A stretch of 56,799 nt of DNA. It comes from Vibrio sp. D404a. Lineage in GTDB: Bacteria > Pseudomonadota > Gammaproteobacteria > Enterobacterales > Vibrionaceae. Numbering within the stretch: the stretch's first letter is position 1; every line of letters starts with the position of its first letter. Below, piece after piece: positions 18,619-27,360 of this stretch. The translations under genes were made by a program, and so were the position numbers. Below the pieces are notes generated by a model that was not told the DNA's origin, searched no databases, and saw nothing but the letters and a program-made list of their open reading frames with translations. The DNA lies in contig NZ_JAHGAJ010000021.1 in NCBI RefSeq assembly GCF_030248535.1, positions 1 to 56,799 on the forward strand, given 5' to 3'.

Positions 18619-19218
18619 TTACTTCAATGCATGGCCACTTTTATCGGCCTGAAAGACCTTCAAGTAGTGATGGAAGTAGTTGTCCAGTTGCTGGGATTGC
18701 TCGGTCTCGCCTAACTGATTGAGTAGCAACCCTCCGACTTCACTGGTACATAGGTGTCCTGAGTCTTGATTGCGGCGCAGGGTATAGGCCGATTCAAGGT
18801 TTGGTGTCAGGTGAACCTGAGGGATCTCCTGCAGCCATGGGCTCTTGTTCATCATCTTCTTGGCTTCTTGCCATGTCCCGTCAAGGATAATAAACAACGG
18901 CCTTTTATTTCCTTGGGGACTTGTCACGGCGATTTCGCTGACATCAATACTCTGCTCACTGGGAAAAAGAAGCAGAGCTTGAATCGTGTCGTCATTGATC
19001 ATGTCCAGTAAATCAGCTGGTGCGTCTTTGCGCTGCCAAACATAACTGTGACAGTTTGGAAGTGTCTGTTGCAGCAGCTTTCCGGTATTGGTGTCGCGTC
19101 TTAGCTCGTTCTCATGGGTAAGCAGTGCAATGTTGACCGAACTTTCAATGGTTGGGATTTGATCGCAAATACATTGATGAGTGAAGCCACATTGTGGGCA
19201 ACAAACAGGCTTATCCAT
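18619..19218 (-). CDS. DTW-domain tRNA acp3U synthase (TapT/YfiP-like)
   Basis: 199-residue DTW-domain protein. The N-terminus has a zinc-knuckle-like cluster (CCPQCGFTHQCICD); the central ILDGTWQEAKKM holds the DTW motif, followed by NKSPWL and the conserved LRRNQDSGHLCTSE. E. coli YfiP/TapT of this family transfers the 3-amino-3-carboxypropyl group of SAM to U47 of tRNA; the same reaction is likely here, though another family branch (TuaA/YfiP-like paralogues) cannot be excluded. Start is the ATG at 19218, just before the Cys cluster. Begins 1 nt after the stop of the lipoprotein gene, so the two are probably one operon. Confidence 0.85.
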   Translation of the reverse strand: MDKPVCCPQCGFTHQCICDQIPTIESSVNIALLTHENELRRDTNTGKLLQQTLPNCHSYVWQRKDAPADLLDMINDDTIQALLLFPSEQSIDVSEIAVTSPQGNKRPLFIILDGTWQEAKKMMNKSPWLQEIPQVHLTPNLESAYTLRRNQDSGHLCTSEVGGLLLNQLGETEQSQQLDNYFHHYLKVFQADKSGHALK

Positions 19219-19219
19219 A

Positions 19220-20770
19220 CTAGAGCTTAACCCCTTTCTGCATTGGAGAGATGCCGTCAGCAAATAGGGTTACTTGGCTGATTTGGTCGCTGGTGGTTGT
19301 CGGGGCGACGCTTGGGTTTAGAGGGTAACTGACGCCTGAATACTGCAACACATGTTGGGCAGGCGTAGCTCCACCGCCACTGACATTGAAGACTAAGTCC
19401 TGCCAGCCGTTGTTTTGCTCGCGCCCTAAATGGATCTCACCCTGCACTAAGGTGACTCGGCTGTTGAAGCGCCATTGCTGTTGATAGTTTTCAAAGATAA
19501 GCAGGGTGCAACCACCAGAGCCACACCAGTTAAGCTGGGTGAGCAGTTCTTCTTGTCCGTCACCATTAAGATCGTAGGTTAACCAACGATATTGTGTATC
19601 GTCAGGTGAGGTGTTGTGGATCTTAAAATAATCGCGGATCGCGCGGTCGACTTTGGGATCAAGTTGATCACTGCTGTTGATTTTTTGTGGAGTAAGATCA
19701 GCCGCCGCTTTTGAGCTTGTCGCCTGATCTCGTTGCTCTTTCATTTTGAACAGCACCAATCCGCCGTCCGCAATTGGGTACACAACATTACCAACGCGCT
19801 CTTTTTTCGCGGTTAGTTGGTTCCCTTCACGGGTGAAAATACGCTCAGAGATAAGGTATTGCTGCTGGTGGCGAGTCATGACGACTTGTACTTGGTCAGT
19901 ATTGAGTTGCTGCCAGAATCCTTGTTCGATAATGGGATTATCGCCATTACTGTAGGAGTAGGTCGTGATGGCGCTATGGTCGTTATTAAGCTCAAGGGTG
20001 ACAGAGAAGCCTGCATTCTGTGTTGAACTGGCAAAGTAGCGGTCTGCCCACTCAAGAGTAGGATCTTGATTAGAGAGCGTCGCACAGCCTTTGTGTGTTT
20101 TGTCATTGATAGTGAGTTCAGCACTCCAACCATACAAGCTATCACTCATGGTGTCGTTGCAGCGGCTCTTGGTGAGATTCAGCTCGCCATCGCCTTGGTC
20201 GCCATTCAACTGATAGTTGCGTTGCTCGTTGCTCATGCGGCTTGATTGCACCTCGAAAGATTGAGGTGTATCGCCCATCTGAGCGTATTTAACTCGGCTC
20301 TTTTCAAATTGTGCAGACCAGAAGGGTTCATTACCAAAAGCGCGTGTGGATTTCAGAGGTTGATTACAACGGTTTGGGTTTTCTGCGGTCAGGATATTGA
20401 CTTGGTCTACCACAAAGCGTGCAGTGAAGTCGGCGTTATAGCCAGTCTGGCTCGGCACCGTTAGATGACCAATCAGTTCGCCATACATTGGCTGATAAGG
20501 AGCGCTTGAGAGGCCTTGAGCCTCTAGCGCAAATTCAGGTGACATATCCAGCCAGTACTGCTCTTGGCTACCACAAGGGGTGAAGGTGCGACTCTCATGG
20601 CCGACAATGACCTGACCACGCATAATAAAGGTCTGAGGTTGAATGGTACTGGGTGTATCTAGACTGGCCGCTGGTGTTTTCTCAGCTTCTGGCGTCGATT
20701 GTTGGGTTTGGCTACAACCCGTCAGAGCGATGGCGGTAAGCCACACGGCTGGGTTTTTAAGTACCTTCAT
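19220..20770 (-). CDS. Large outer-membrane-type lipoprotein of unknown role
   Basis: 516-residue lipoprotein. The signal peptide MKVLKNPAVWLTAIA ends in lipobox ALTGC; the cysteine is followed by SQTQQ, so outer-membrane sorting is likely (no Asp at +2). The middle has FGNEPFWS, the motif of a family of small membrane or lipoproteins (COG3650-like), with META/HslJ-like sequence around NNDHSAITTY; the C-terminal 150 residues contain an EF-hand-like TYDLNGDGQEELL and LVFNVSGGGATP. I cannot assign a function. ATG at 20770 after GAGGAAG. Only 39 bp separate it from the divergent EVE gene; it is co-oriented with the DTW gene. Confidence 0.75.
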   Translation of the reverse strand: MKVLKNPAVWLTAIALTGCSQTQQSTPEAEKTPAASLDTPSTIQPQTFIMRGQVIVGHESRTFTPCGSQEQYWLDMSPEFALEAQGLSSAPYQPMYGELIGHLTVPSQTGYNADFTARFVVDQVNILTAENPNRCNQPLKSTRAFGNEPFWSAQFEKSRVKYAQMGDTPQSFEVQSSRMSNEQRNYQLNGDQGDGELNLTKSRCNDTMSDSLYGWSAELTINDKTHKGCATLSNQDPTLEWADRYFASSTQNAGFSVTLELNNDHSAITTYSYSNGDNPIIEQGFWQQLNTDQVQVVMTRHQQQYLISERIFTREGNQLTAKKERVGNVVYPIADGGLVLFKMKEQRDQATSSKAAADLTPQKINSSDQLDPKVDRAIRDYFKIHNTSPDDTQYRWLTYDLNGDGQEELLTQLNWCGSGGCTLLIFENYQQQWRFNSRVTLVQGEIHLGREQNNGWQDLVFNVSGGGATPAQHVLQYSGVSYPLNPSVAPTTTSDQISQVTLFADGISPMQKGVKL

Positions 20771-20809
20771 GTTATATCTTCCTCGGAGCAACCGTTAATT
20801 GGATTTATT

Positions 20810-21277
20810 ATGGCATATTGGTTATTTAAAACAGAACCCGACACCTTCTCTATTCATACCTTGCGCGTACAAAACACCTCTTGTTGGGAGGGAGTTCGTA
20901 ATTATCAAGCCCGTAATATGATGCGCGATGAGGTAAAACTGGGTGATCTCGTGATGATCTATCACTCCTCTTGCAAAAAAGTCGGAGTTGCCGGTATTGC
21001 CAAAGTCACCAGAGAAGCTTATCCCGACCACTTTCAGTTTGACCCAGAGAGCGATTACTACGACGAAAAATCTTCGCCCGATAACCCTCGTTGGGTGATG
21101 GTGGATGTCGAGTATGTCAGAACCACAGAACGTTTGATTCCACTTGCGACACTCAAAGCAATGCCTGAGCTTGAGAATATGCCCTTGGTAAAGCGCGGCA
21201 ATCGCTTATCGATTATGCCGGTGACAGAGCAAGAGTGGCTGGCGATATTAAGCAAAGAGGTGCTGGGATCTCGTTAG
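20810..21277 (+). CDS. EVE-domain protein
   Basis: 155-residue EVE-domain protein, nearly all of it the domain: YWLFKTEPDTFSI, WEGVRNYQARNMMRDEVKLGD, MIYHSSC, GVAGIAKV, YPDHFQFDPESDYYD and the C-terminal NRLSIMPVTEQEW. EVE domains have the PUA-like fold of YTH proteins and bind modified bases; in bacteria they occur alone, as here, or fused to restriction enzymes. A role in recognising modified tRNA or DNA is inference. ATG at 20810 with GGA seven bases upstream; an in-frame start further upstream would overlap the divergent lipoprotein gene and is not supported. Confidence 0.9.
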   Translation: MAYWLFKTEPDTFSIHTLRVQNTSCWEGVRNYQARNMMRDEVKLGDLVMIYHSSCKKVGVAGIAKVTREAYPDHFQFDPESDYYDEKSSPDNPRWVMVDVEYVRTTERLIPLATLKAMPELENMPLVKRGNRLSIMPVTEQEWLAILSKEVLGSR

Positions 21278-21311
21278 CTTTAGAGCTTGTCCTCTTTGGA
21301 AGGTTCAAAAA

Positions 21312-21335
21312 AGGCAGCCAGTGGCTGCCTTTATA
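21312..21335. terminator. Bidirectional terminator EVE / yigL
   Basis: AAGGCAGCC-AGT-GGCTGCCTT stem with A and T runs outside, between the convergent EVE and yigL genes. Confidence 0.8.
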
Positions 21336-21362
21336 TTTTCCGCTGACGCGATTTACTCTTGG

Positions 21363-22190
21363 TTATAGTAAGTGATCTTCAAGGTAATGCGCCACGGCGT
21401 CATCGGCATTGCTGCCAATCACTTCATTGTTTGGTAGAGCCTGCATCACTTTCTCATGTGAAGTGCCCATAACCAGTCCTTTGCCTGCCATCGCCAGCAT
21501 TTCAGCGTCATTCATACCATCGCCAAATGCAATGCAGTTGTCTAAGGTTAGGTCGAGTGATTGAGCGACCGCTTCTAACGCATGACCTTTAGATACCTCA
21601 GCAGCCATGACCTCTAAACACCAAGGAGTAGAAAACGCGATGTTGAGCTTATCCCCAAACGCATCTCTAAGCTTCTGTTCAAAGGTGACCAAGTATTCGT
21701 GATCTTGCTCTGGGTGAGTAAAGAACACCTTAGCAATGCCTTCATTTGGTGCTTGATCGGCTTCAAAACGCTTGTAGCTAAAGCCTGATTCGCTATGGAA
21801 TTTCGCCAACATTTCATCTTCGCGATCAAGAAGCCAATCTTCATTTTGGTACATATGAATGAAAATCTCAGGGTCCTGACGAACAATATCGACCACGGGC
21901 TGAACAAGCTCTTGAGGGACATTCTGGCTGTACATCAGCTTATCGTCTTGGTCATGCACACGTGCACCGTTTGAGGTGATCATGTAGGCAGGGATTCCCG
22001 CTAGCTGACGAATCCCAGCAACGTCAACGTGATGGCGACCAGTGGCAAAGATAAAGGTATAGCCTTGCTGGTGTAACTTCTTCAATGTCTGCTTGGTGTA
22101 GTCACTCAACTTATGGTTGGGTGCGAGCAGCGTGCCATCAAGATCAGAGGCAACAATATTGATGGAATCTTTTAGTGCAGGAATCGTCAT
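21363..22190 (-). CDS. yigL: YigL-like HAD-IIB sugar/pyridoxal phosphatase
   Basis: 275-residue Cof-type HAD-IIB phosphatase. Motif I VASDLDGTLL, motif II ITSNGARV (with FATGRHH before it), the catalytic lysine in EVSKGHALEAV and motif IV FGDGMNDAEM are all present, with the large C2b cap between motifs II and III. In E. coli YigL next to pldB dephosphorylates pyridoxal phosphate and sugar phosphates; the same gene neighbourhood (rhtB-pldB-yigL) supports the name here. Cytoplasmic. The 156-nt gap to pldB contains no clear terminator, so they may be co-transcribed. Confidence 0.85.
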   Translation of the reverse strand: MTIPALKDSINIVASDLDGTLLAPNHKLSDYTKQTLKKLHQQGYTFIFATGRHHVDVAGIRQLAGIPAYMITSNGARVHDQDDKLMYSQNVPQELVQPVVDIVRQDPEIFIHMYQNEDWLLDREDEMLAKFHSESGFSYKRFEADQAPNEGIAKVFFTHPEQDHEYLVTFEQKLRDAFGDKLNIAFSTPWCLEVMAAEVSKGHALEAVAQSLDLTLDNCIAFGDGMNDAEMLAMAGKGLVMGTSHEKVMQALPNNEVIGSNADDAVAHYLEDHLL

Positions 22191-22346
22191 TTAACCCTCG
22201 ATACAGCGTACTTGACTAATAGAGGCACCAATCGAGTATTGATGCCAAGTGTTGTAAGACAAATTGTATGTGAAATTCGCACAAGAAAAGAGGGCAAAGC
22301 TCAATTACTTGTCTTCCTCTTTAGCGAATTTCTTTCGCAAACTCCT

Positions 22347-23324
22347 TTAGAAGAACTCAACAACCGACTCTAAGGTTTGATTACGGTATTGGTCGGTTTC
22401 GAACAGTACTTCATGCTTGGCACCGTCAATCGTGATCATTTCGCTATGCGTATTGGTCTTGCGCAGTTTATTGATGAAGTTTAGTTGTGCTTTATTACAA
22501 ACAATCTGCTCGTTGCCGGCTTGAATCAACAAAAGGGGAATCTTAATCTGACGAGTCTGTTGAATCGCTTGTTTGGCGGCCATTAACCCCTGCCATACCC
22601 AGCGCGTACTTGGCCCACCAACCTGAATCTCTGGGTTATCTTGATACAGCCCACGAAACCATTGATAGCGAACTTGGCTGTGACTGAGTAAATTGTTCTC
22701 AAACGGTTTGGAGTAATACGCCTTATGACCCGGAGCATAGGTGGGTTTAGCGTATATCCCAGTGAGAATTTGCGCGACAAACATCGCAATGGGCTTAAGG
22801 TACCACTCGGTATTGACGCCAAACATAGGGGCACACAGTACGACCTTCTCAAAGCGGTGATCTGGGGTGGTCTGCAGGTAGCGTGTCGCAATGGTGCTGC
22901 CCATCGAGTGAGCCAACAGATAGCGATGCGCATACTTGTCGAGCGGGAAGTGTTGGAGTATCTCTCGCATATCTCGCACATAATCATCAAACTCATGAAT
23001 ATGACCGATGTCAGAGTCTTGGACACTGCGCTGTGAACGCCCTTGACCTTGGTGATCAAAAGAGTAAATGTCATAACCTTGGTGATAGAGATCGTAAAAT
23101 AGCTCTTGGTATTTTTCACAGCATTCTATACGCCCGTTAGAGAGCACAATCGCTTTGCTATGCTGTGGTGAGGTAAAGCTACACCAGTAGAGTTTTTTCT
23201 TGCTCGATGAGGTGACATAACCTTCATTTCGTTGTTGCCAAAAGGCAGAGATCGGGTGTTTAATCGCTTCCTCAAATTGAGGCTCTTGAGTGAAATAAGA
23301 AGGTGCGGCATCGCTAATTGCCAT
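22347..23324 (-). CDS. pldB: Alpha/beta hydrolase, lysophospholipase L2-like
   Basis: 325-residue serine hydrolase of the PldB / monoacylglycerol lipase type. Nucleophile serine in LLAHSMGSTIA, preceded by FDHQGQGRS; the acid is in IQAGNEQIVCN or nearby and the histidine in GAKHEVLFE. E. coli PldB removes acyl chains from lysophospholipids at the inner membrane. Gene position between rhtB and yigL matches E. coli. ATG at 23324 behind CAGGTAA; no signal peptide. Confidence 0.85.
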   Translation of the reverse strand: MAISDAAPSYFTQEPQFEEAIKHPISAFWQQRNEGYVTSSSKKKLYWCSFTSPQHSKAIVLSNGRIECCEKYQELFYDLYHQGYDIYSFDHQGQGRSQRSVQDSDIGHIHEFDDYVRDMREILQHFPLDKYAHRYLLAHSMGSTIATRYLQTTPDHRFEKVVLCAPMFGVNTEWYLKPIAMFVAQILTGIYAKPTYAPGHKAYYSKPFENNLLSHSQVRYQWFRGLYQDNPEIQVGGPSTRWVWQGLMAAKQAIQQTRQIKIPLLLIQAGNEQIVCNKAQLNFINKLRKTNTHSEMITIDGAKHEVLFETDQYRNQTLESVVEFF

Positions 23325-23404
23325 GAGAAGTTACCTGAAAGATGCTGATGAGCGCTTTTATCGCTATTGATGTTATTAGATTAAAGTACTGCTAAGGAAA
23401 TGCA

Positions 23405-24022
23405 ATGGATACTCATGTTTGGCTCGCTTATGTCGTGACGGCAATTCTGTTTAGTTTAGCGCCTGGGTCAGGTACGGTGAACTCAATCAGTAACGGTTTA
23501 AGTTATGGTACACGCAAATCACTCGCTTCTATCGCTGGCCTACAAATTGGTTTGGCGTTTCATATCTTGCTGGTGGGTGCGGGCATTGGTGCGCTGGTGG
23601 CTCAATCTGCGTTCGCGTTTACGCTGATTAAATGGGTTGGTGTGGTTTACTTGATCTGGTTAGGTATTCAAAAGTGGCGTGATACATCCAGCATGGTTGC
23701 AACCGATGACGGTACATCATTGTCGAGCTTTAGACTTTTACGCAATGCAGTATTGATTAACCTAACAAACCCGAAATCTATCGTCTTTTTGGTGGCCTTG
23801 TTCCCGCAGTTTATCGATCCAACACAACCTCAAGCACCGCAACTACTGGTCTTAGGTGTTACCACGGTATTCATTGATAGCGTTGTTATGTTGGGTTATA
23901 CGTCATTGGCATCACAAATGGGACGTTTTATTCGTTCTGATCGCGTAATGGGTAAGATAAATAAGATTTTTGGTGGTATGTTCATGGGTTGCGGCGCGCT
24001 ACTTGCTGCTGCCAAGGCTTAA
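23405..24022 (+). CDS. rhtB: RhtB/LysE-family amino acid exporter
   Basis: 205-residue LysE/RhtB efflux protein with about six membrane segments. The N-terminal SLAPGSGTVNSISNGLSYG and the loop NLTNPKSIVFLVALFPQF are family signatures. E. coli RhtB exports homoserine and its lactone; the pldB neighbourhood supports the same orthologue group, but exact substrate is not provable from sequence. ATG at 23405 shortly after TAAGGAAATGCA; divergent from pldB, with the EAL-HDOD gene 23 nt downstream, probably co-transcribed. Confidence 0.85.
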   Translation: MDTHVWLAYVVTAILFSLAPGSGTVNSISNGLSYGTRKSLASIAGLQIGLAFHILLVGAGIGALVAQSAFAFTLIKWVGVVYLIWLGIQKWRDTSSMVATDDGTSLSSFRLLRNAVLINLTNPKSIVFLVALFPQFIDPTQPQAPQLLVLGVTTVFIDSVVMLGYTSLASQMGRFIRSDRVMGKINKIFGGMFMGCGALLAAAKA

Positions 24023-24045
24023 CCAATCATAGAGTTATAGAATAA

Positions 24046-25266
24046 ATGACCGCTACATACGTCGCCCGACAACCTATCTTTAATCGAAAAAAGCATACAC
24101 TAGGTTATGAGTTGCTGTTTCGTGATGGGGAAAATAATGCCTATCCAGCGCATATTGAGTCGAATCGAGCTACGTATCGTCTGATCGTCGAGAACTTTCT
24201 GTCGGTGGGATTGAATCCATCGATCCCTTCTTCTCGTTGCTTTATCAACTTTCCGTATCAGAGCCTATTGCGTCGTCTTCCGCAGAGTCTGCCGAAAGAC
24301 AAGGTCGTTATCGAGATACTGGAGACATGTCCGCCAACTCCTGAGCTTTTAGAAGCCGTGAAAGACCTCTATCAGCAGGGCTATATGATTGCGCTGGATG
24401 ACTTCACCTCGACGCCAGAGTGGGAGGCGTTTCTTAAGTACACGCATATTGTCAAACTCGACATCATGCAGATGGGTTTGGAGGCGGCCTGTGATTTGGT
24501 GAAAAAGCACCAAGGTAAGAAGTACAGCTTTCTTGCTGAGCGTGTGGAAACCGAAGAAGAGTTTCAACAGGCCAAGCAAGCCGGGTTTAAGTTTTTTCAG
24601 GGCTACTTTTTTAGTAAGCCTGAGATTGTTAAAACCAAATACATCAGTCCAGAGCATGTGATTGCGATGGAGCTGTTTCAGGAAGTCTGTAAACCACAGG
24701 TGGACTTTCAGCGTGTAGAGAACATCGTTGCCAAAGATGTGGCGCTCTCTTATAAGCTGCTGCGCTTTGTGAATACCATGTCTCCACGTTTGGAAGTGAG
24801 CATTTCCTCATTTCGCCAAGCACTGGTCTACCTAGGGCAGGACAAGCTGAAGATGTTTGTCTCCTTGGCTGTCGCATCCTACGTTTCTGATAAAAAACCA
24901 AAAGAGCTCTATAGCTTGTCATTGCAACGTGCTCAGTTCTGCCAACGTATGTCTCGCTACCAACCTTTTGAAGGGCATACAGAGCAAGCGTTTATGATTG
25001 GGCTGTTTTCCCTGTTGGATGCGCTGCTGGATCTCTCCTTAGAACACTTAGTTGAACAACTGCCGCTCTGTCAGATCATTAAGCTAGCCCTGTTGCGCCG
25101 AGAGGGGCCATATGGCCAGTTGCTTGCATTGGAAGAGAGCTTTGAGCATGCGGATTGGGAGCAGATTGAGCAGTACTGCGCCACATTAGGCTTGAGTATC
25201 GAGCAGGTAAAAGTAGAGCTGGCAGAGGCTCAGCGCTGGAGTCATAGCATTACTAATCAAACCTAG
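24046..25266 (+). CDS. EAL-HDOD signalling protein (YuxH/CdgJ family)
   Basis: 406 residues: an EAL domain (about 1-200: ARQPIFNRKKHTLGYELLFRDG, IEILETC, ALDDFTS, VKLDIM, FLAERVETEEEF, FFQGYFFSKPE) joined to an HDOD domain (about 205-400: VAKDVALSYKLLRFVN, ISSFRQALVYLGQDKLKMF). In Vibrio, proteins of this architecture such as CdgJ affect motility and c-di-GMP. The asparagine expected in the N-x-S motif (INFPYQ here) is present, yet YuxH-type EAL domains are often inactive, so enzyme activity is uncertain. 23 nt after rhtB; followed by a strong terminator. Confidence 0.9.
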   Translation: MTATYVARQPIFNRKKHTLGYELLFRDGENNAYPAHIESNRATYRLIVENFLSVGLNPSIPSSRCFINFPYQSLLRRLPQSLPKDKVVIEILETCPPTPELLEAVKDLYQQGYMIALDDFTSTPEWEAFLKYTHIVKLDIMQMGLEAACDLVKKHQGKKYSFLAERVETEEEFQQAKQAGFKFFQGYFFSKPEIVKTKYISPEHVIAMELFQEVCKPQVDFQRVENIVAKDVALSYKLLRFVNTMSPRLEVSISSFRQALVYLGQDKLKMFVSLAVASYVSDKKPKELYSLSLQRAQFCQRMSRYQPFEGHTEQAFMIGLFSLLDALLDLSLEHLVEQLPLCQIIKLALLRREGPYGQLLALEESFEHADWEQIEQYCATLGLSIEQVKVELAEAQRWSHSITNQT

Positions 25267-25294
25267 CTCGAATGTGAAAGTTTTATGACAGTTG

Positions 25295-25323
25295 AAACGC
25301 ACGCCTTGACGTGCGTTTTTTTA
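25295..25323 (+). terminator. Terminator after the EAL-HDOD gene
   Basis: Nine-bp perfect stem AAACGCACG / CGTGCGTTT with loop CCTTGA and a T run. The loop and right arm contain TTGACG, which may double as the -35 of the arsR promoter. Confidence 0.85.
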
Positions 25324-25333
25324 TAACTAAGAT

Positions 25334-25357
25334 ATACGCATATCCATATATGAGTAT
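25334..25357 (+). promoter_or_regulatory. ArsR operator
   Basis: Inverted repeat ATACGCATAT-CCAT-ATATGAGTAT with nine of ten arm bases matching, ending six bases before the arsR ATG. ArsR/SmtB repressors typically bind such AT-rich repeats over the promoter and leave when metalloid binds. TTGACG (25306-25311) with TAAGAT (about 25328-25333) is a possible promoter just upstream, which would make the leader very short. Confidence 0.75.
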
Positions 25358-25363
25358 GTAGTT

Positions 25364-25705
25364 ATGCTTCCTCACCAATTTTTTAAATTACTGTCTGATG
25401 AAACGCGAGTGCGTTGCTTAATGTTGATTGTGCGCCAAGAGTGCCTTTCTGTTGGTGAGTTGACTCAGGCATTACAAGAAAGTCAGCCAAAGGTTTCTCG
25501 CCACCTTGCGCAGTTGCGTTCAAACGGCATTTTGACTGACGTTCGCCAAGGGCAGTGGGTGTTTTACCGCCTGTCACAAGATTTACCGGGTTGGATGCTA
25601 AAGTTAATTGATGACCTTATCGCATCAAACTGTTTGAAAACTGAATACCAGCAAGACATTGAGCGTCTAGAGTCGATGAAGTCACGCCCAGTATGTTGCG
25701 TTTAA
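25364..25705 (+). CDS. arsR: ArsR-family arsenic-responsive repressor
   Basis: 113-residue winged-helix repressor (HTH about residues 29-60: LSVGELTQALQESQPKVSRHLAQLRSNGIL in outline; wing VRQGQWVFYRL). The usual metalloid-binding CxC of the alpha-3 helix (ELCVCDL in E. coli ArsR) is absent; the cysteines are C18, C27, C90 and an adjacent C111-C112 pair at the C-terminus. Arsenite sensing therefore probably uses a different cysteine set, as known in other ArsR subtypes. First gene of arsR-GAPDH-phosphatase-arsJ, autoregulated through the operator upstream. Confidence 0.9.
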   Translation: MLPHQFFKLLSDETRVRCLMLIVRQECLSVGELTQALQESQPKVSRHLAQLRSNGILTDVRQGQWVFYRLSQDLPGWMLKLIDDLIASNCLKTEYQQDIERLESMKSRPVCCV

Positions 25706-25745
25706 TTCTTAATTTAAGTTTCACCACTAACTGAGAGAACACAAA

Positions 25746-26747
25746 ATGACAGTTAAAGTAGGTATCAATGGTTTTGGCCGTATCGGCCGTCTAGCACTTC
25801 GCGCAGCTTTCGATTGGGAAGAGCTAGAGTTTGTACAAATTAATGACGTTGCTGGCGACACAGCGACACTGGCGCACCTTTTAGAGTTCGATTCAGTGCA
25901 AGGTCGTTGGAACCACGAAGTTGCGGTTGAAGGCGACGAGATGATCATCAACGGTCAGCGTATCAAAACGACTAAAGAGCGCGACATCGATGCGATCGAT
26001 TGGTCTGGCTGTGATGTGGTGATTGAAGCAACAGGTGTTCACCGTAAGACTTCTTTCCTAAACAAATACCTAGAGCAAGGCGTGAAACGTGTTGTGGTAT
26101 CGGCACCAGTGAAAGAAGAAGGCATTGCAAACATCGTGGTTGGTGTGAACGACAACATCTTTGACCCTGCAGTACACAAAATTGTAACGGCAGCATCTTG
26201 TACCACTAACTGTATCGCTCCTGTGGTTAAGGTAATCAACGAGAAGCTAGGTATCGAGAATGCGTCATTCACGACGATTCACGATCTAACTAACACTCAG
26301 ACTATCCTAGATGCGCCGCACAAAGACTTACGTCGTGCACGTGCATGTGGCATGAGCCTAATCCCAACAACAACTGGTTCTGCTAAGGCGATTGTTGAGA
26401 TCTTCCCTGAGCTTGAAAACCGCATCAACGGCCACGCAGTTCGTGTACCACTTGCGAACGCGTCTCTGACTGACATCATCTTCGAAGTGAAGCAAGACAC
26501 GACAGCAGAAGAAGTTAACGCGATGCTGAAAGAAGCGTCTGAGAATGAGCTCAAAGGCATTCTCGGCTTTGAAGAGCGCCCGCTGGTTTCTATCGATTAC
26601 AAAGGCGACCAACGTTCTACTATCGTTGACGCACTGTCTACCATGTTGGTTGGTAAGCGTATGGTTAAGATCTACGCTTGGTACGACAACGAGATGGGCT
26701 ACGCGACTCGTACGGCTGAGTTAGTTCGTACTGTTGGTTTAGCATAA
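25746..26747 (+). CDS. ArsJ-associated glyceraldehyde-3-phosphate dehydrogenase
   Basis: 333-residue GAPDH with NAD-binding [10 protein letters not shown], catalytic C152 in SCTTNC and the C-terminal [11 protein letters not shown]. In arsJ operons this extra GAPDH uses arsenate in place of phosphate to form unstable 1-arseno-3-phosphoglycerate, part of an arsenate resistance route that needs no reduction to arsenite. Its position between arsR and arsJ, rather than with glycolytic genes, supports this specialised role. 40 nt after arsR. Confidence 0.92.
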   Translation: MTVKVGINGFGRIGRLALRAAFDWEELEFVQINDVAGDTATLAHLLEFDSVQGRWNHEVAVEGDEMIINGQRIKTTKERDIDAIDWSGCDVVIEATGVHRKTSFLNKYLEQGVKRVVVSAPVKEEGIANIVVGVNDNIFDPAVHKIVTAASCTTNCIAPVVKVINEKLGIENASFTTIHDLTNTQTILDAPHKDLRRARACGMSLIPTTTGSAKAIVEIFPELENRINGHAVRVPLANASLTDIIFEVKQDTTAEEVNAMLKEASENELKGILGFEERPLVSIDYKGDQRSTIVDALSTMLVGKRMVKIYAWYDNEMGYATRTAELVRTVGLA

Positions 26748-26772
26748 ACCTGAGCATTTAGGAGATTTCACT

Positions 26773-27264
26773 ATGACACATCCAACGTGGCAACTAGACC
26801 TTGAGAAAGGTGCACTGATCCTGACGCCATGCCCAGGTACTAAAGACGCAGACCTTGACGCATCTCTGGCTCAACTTAAAGAGCAGGGCGTTGAAGCTAT
26901 CGTAACGGCACTTGATGATGCAGAGCTAGCAAGCAAAGACGTATCAGTACTGGGCGAGAAAACACGTGCGCTAGGCATGCAGTGGTTCCAAATCGAAATC
27001 GAAGACGATTGTGCACCGGGTGCTGAGTTTGCAGCGAAATGGTCTGCAGCAAGCCCAGAGCTACATAAAATCGTCGATAGCGGTGCGAAAGTAGCGATGC
27101 ACTGTATGGGCGGTTCAGGTCGTACGGGCTTGTTCGCGGCTCACCTACTGCTAGAGAAAGGCTGGGACCTTGATAAGATCGTTCAAGAAGTTCAAGCACT
27201 GCGTCCAGGCGCTTTCACTAAGCCTATCCAGGTTGAGTATATTAATGGCGTAGCGAATAGCTAA
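26773..27264 (+). CDS. Cys-based dual-specificity/tyrosine phosphatase in ars operon
   Basis: 163-residue protein with the P-loop of Cys-dependent phosphatases, HCMGGSGRTG at residues 110-119 (nucleophile C111, R117), and aspartates at 78-79 (EIEDDCAPG) as possible general acid. In V. cholerae an operon of the same order (arsR, GAPDH, putative phosphatase, arsJ), named var, has been reported to give arsenate resistance, with the phosphatase needed for full effect. Its real substrate is unknown; hydrolysing an arseno-ester, an arsenate reductase-like reaction, or a regulatory role are all possible. 25 nt after the GAPDH gene, behind AGGAG. Confidence 0.85.
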   Translation: MTHPTWQLDLEKGALILTPCPGTKDADLDASLAQLKEQGVEAIVTALDDAELASKDVSVLGEKTRALGMQWFQIEIEDDCAPGAEFAAKWSAASPELHKIVDSGAKVAMHCMGGSGRTGLFAAHLLLEKGWDLDKIVQEVQALRPGAFTKPIQVEYINGVANS

Positions 27265-27285
27265 CAGTCATCGTTGTTAGATAAG

Positions 27286-27337
27286 GAGCTTTTGGTATCT
27301 TGAGTGTTTAGCTTATCGTGATCCAAAAGCTCTTTTT
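27286..27337 (+). terminator. Hairpin with T run inside the ars operon
   Basis: Ten-bp perfect stem GAGCTTTTGG / CCAAAAGCTC with a 27-base loop and TTTTT directly after. It lies between the phosphatase and arsJ genes and would attenuate arsJ expression relative to the upstream genes. Confidence 0.55.
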
Positions 27338-27360
27338 GTTTTGATTGCAGAGATAGCGTT

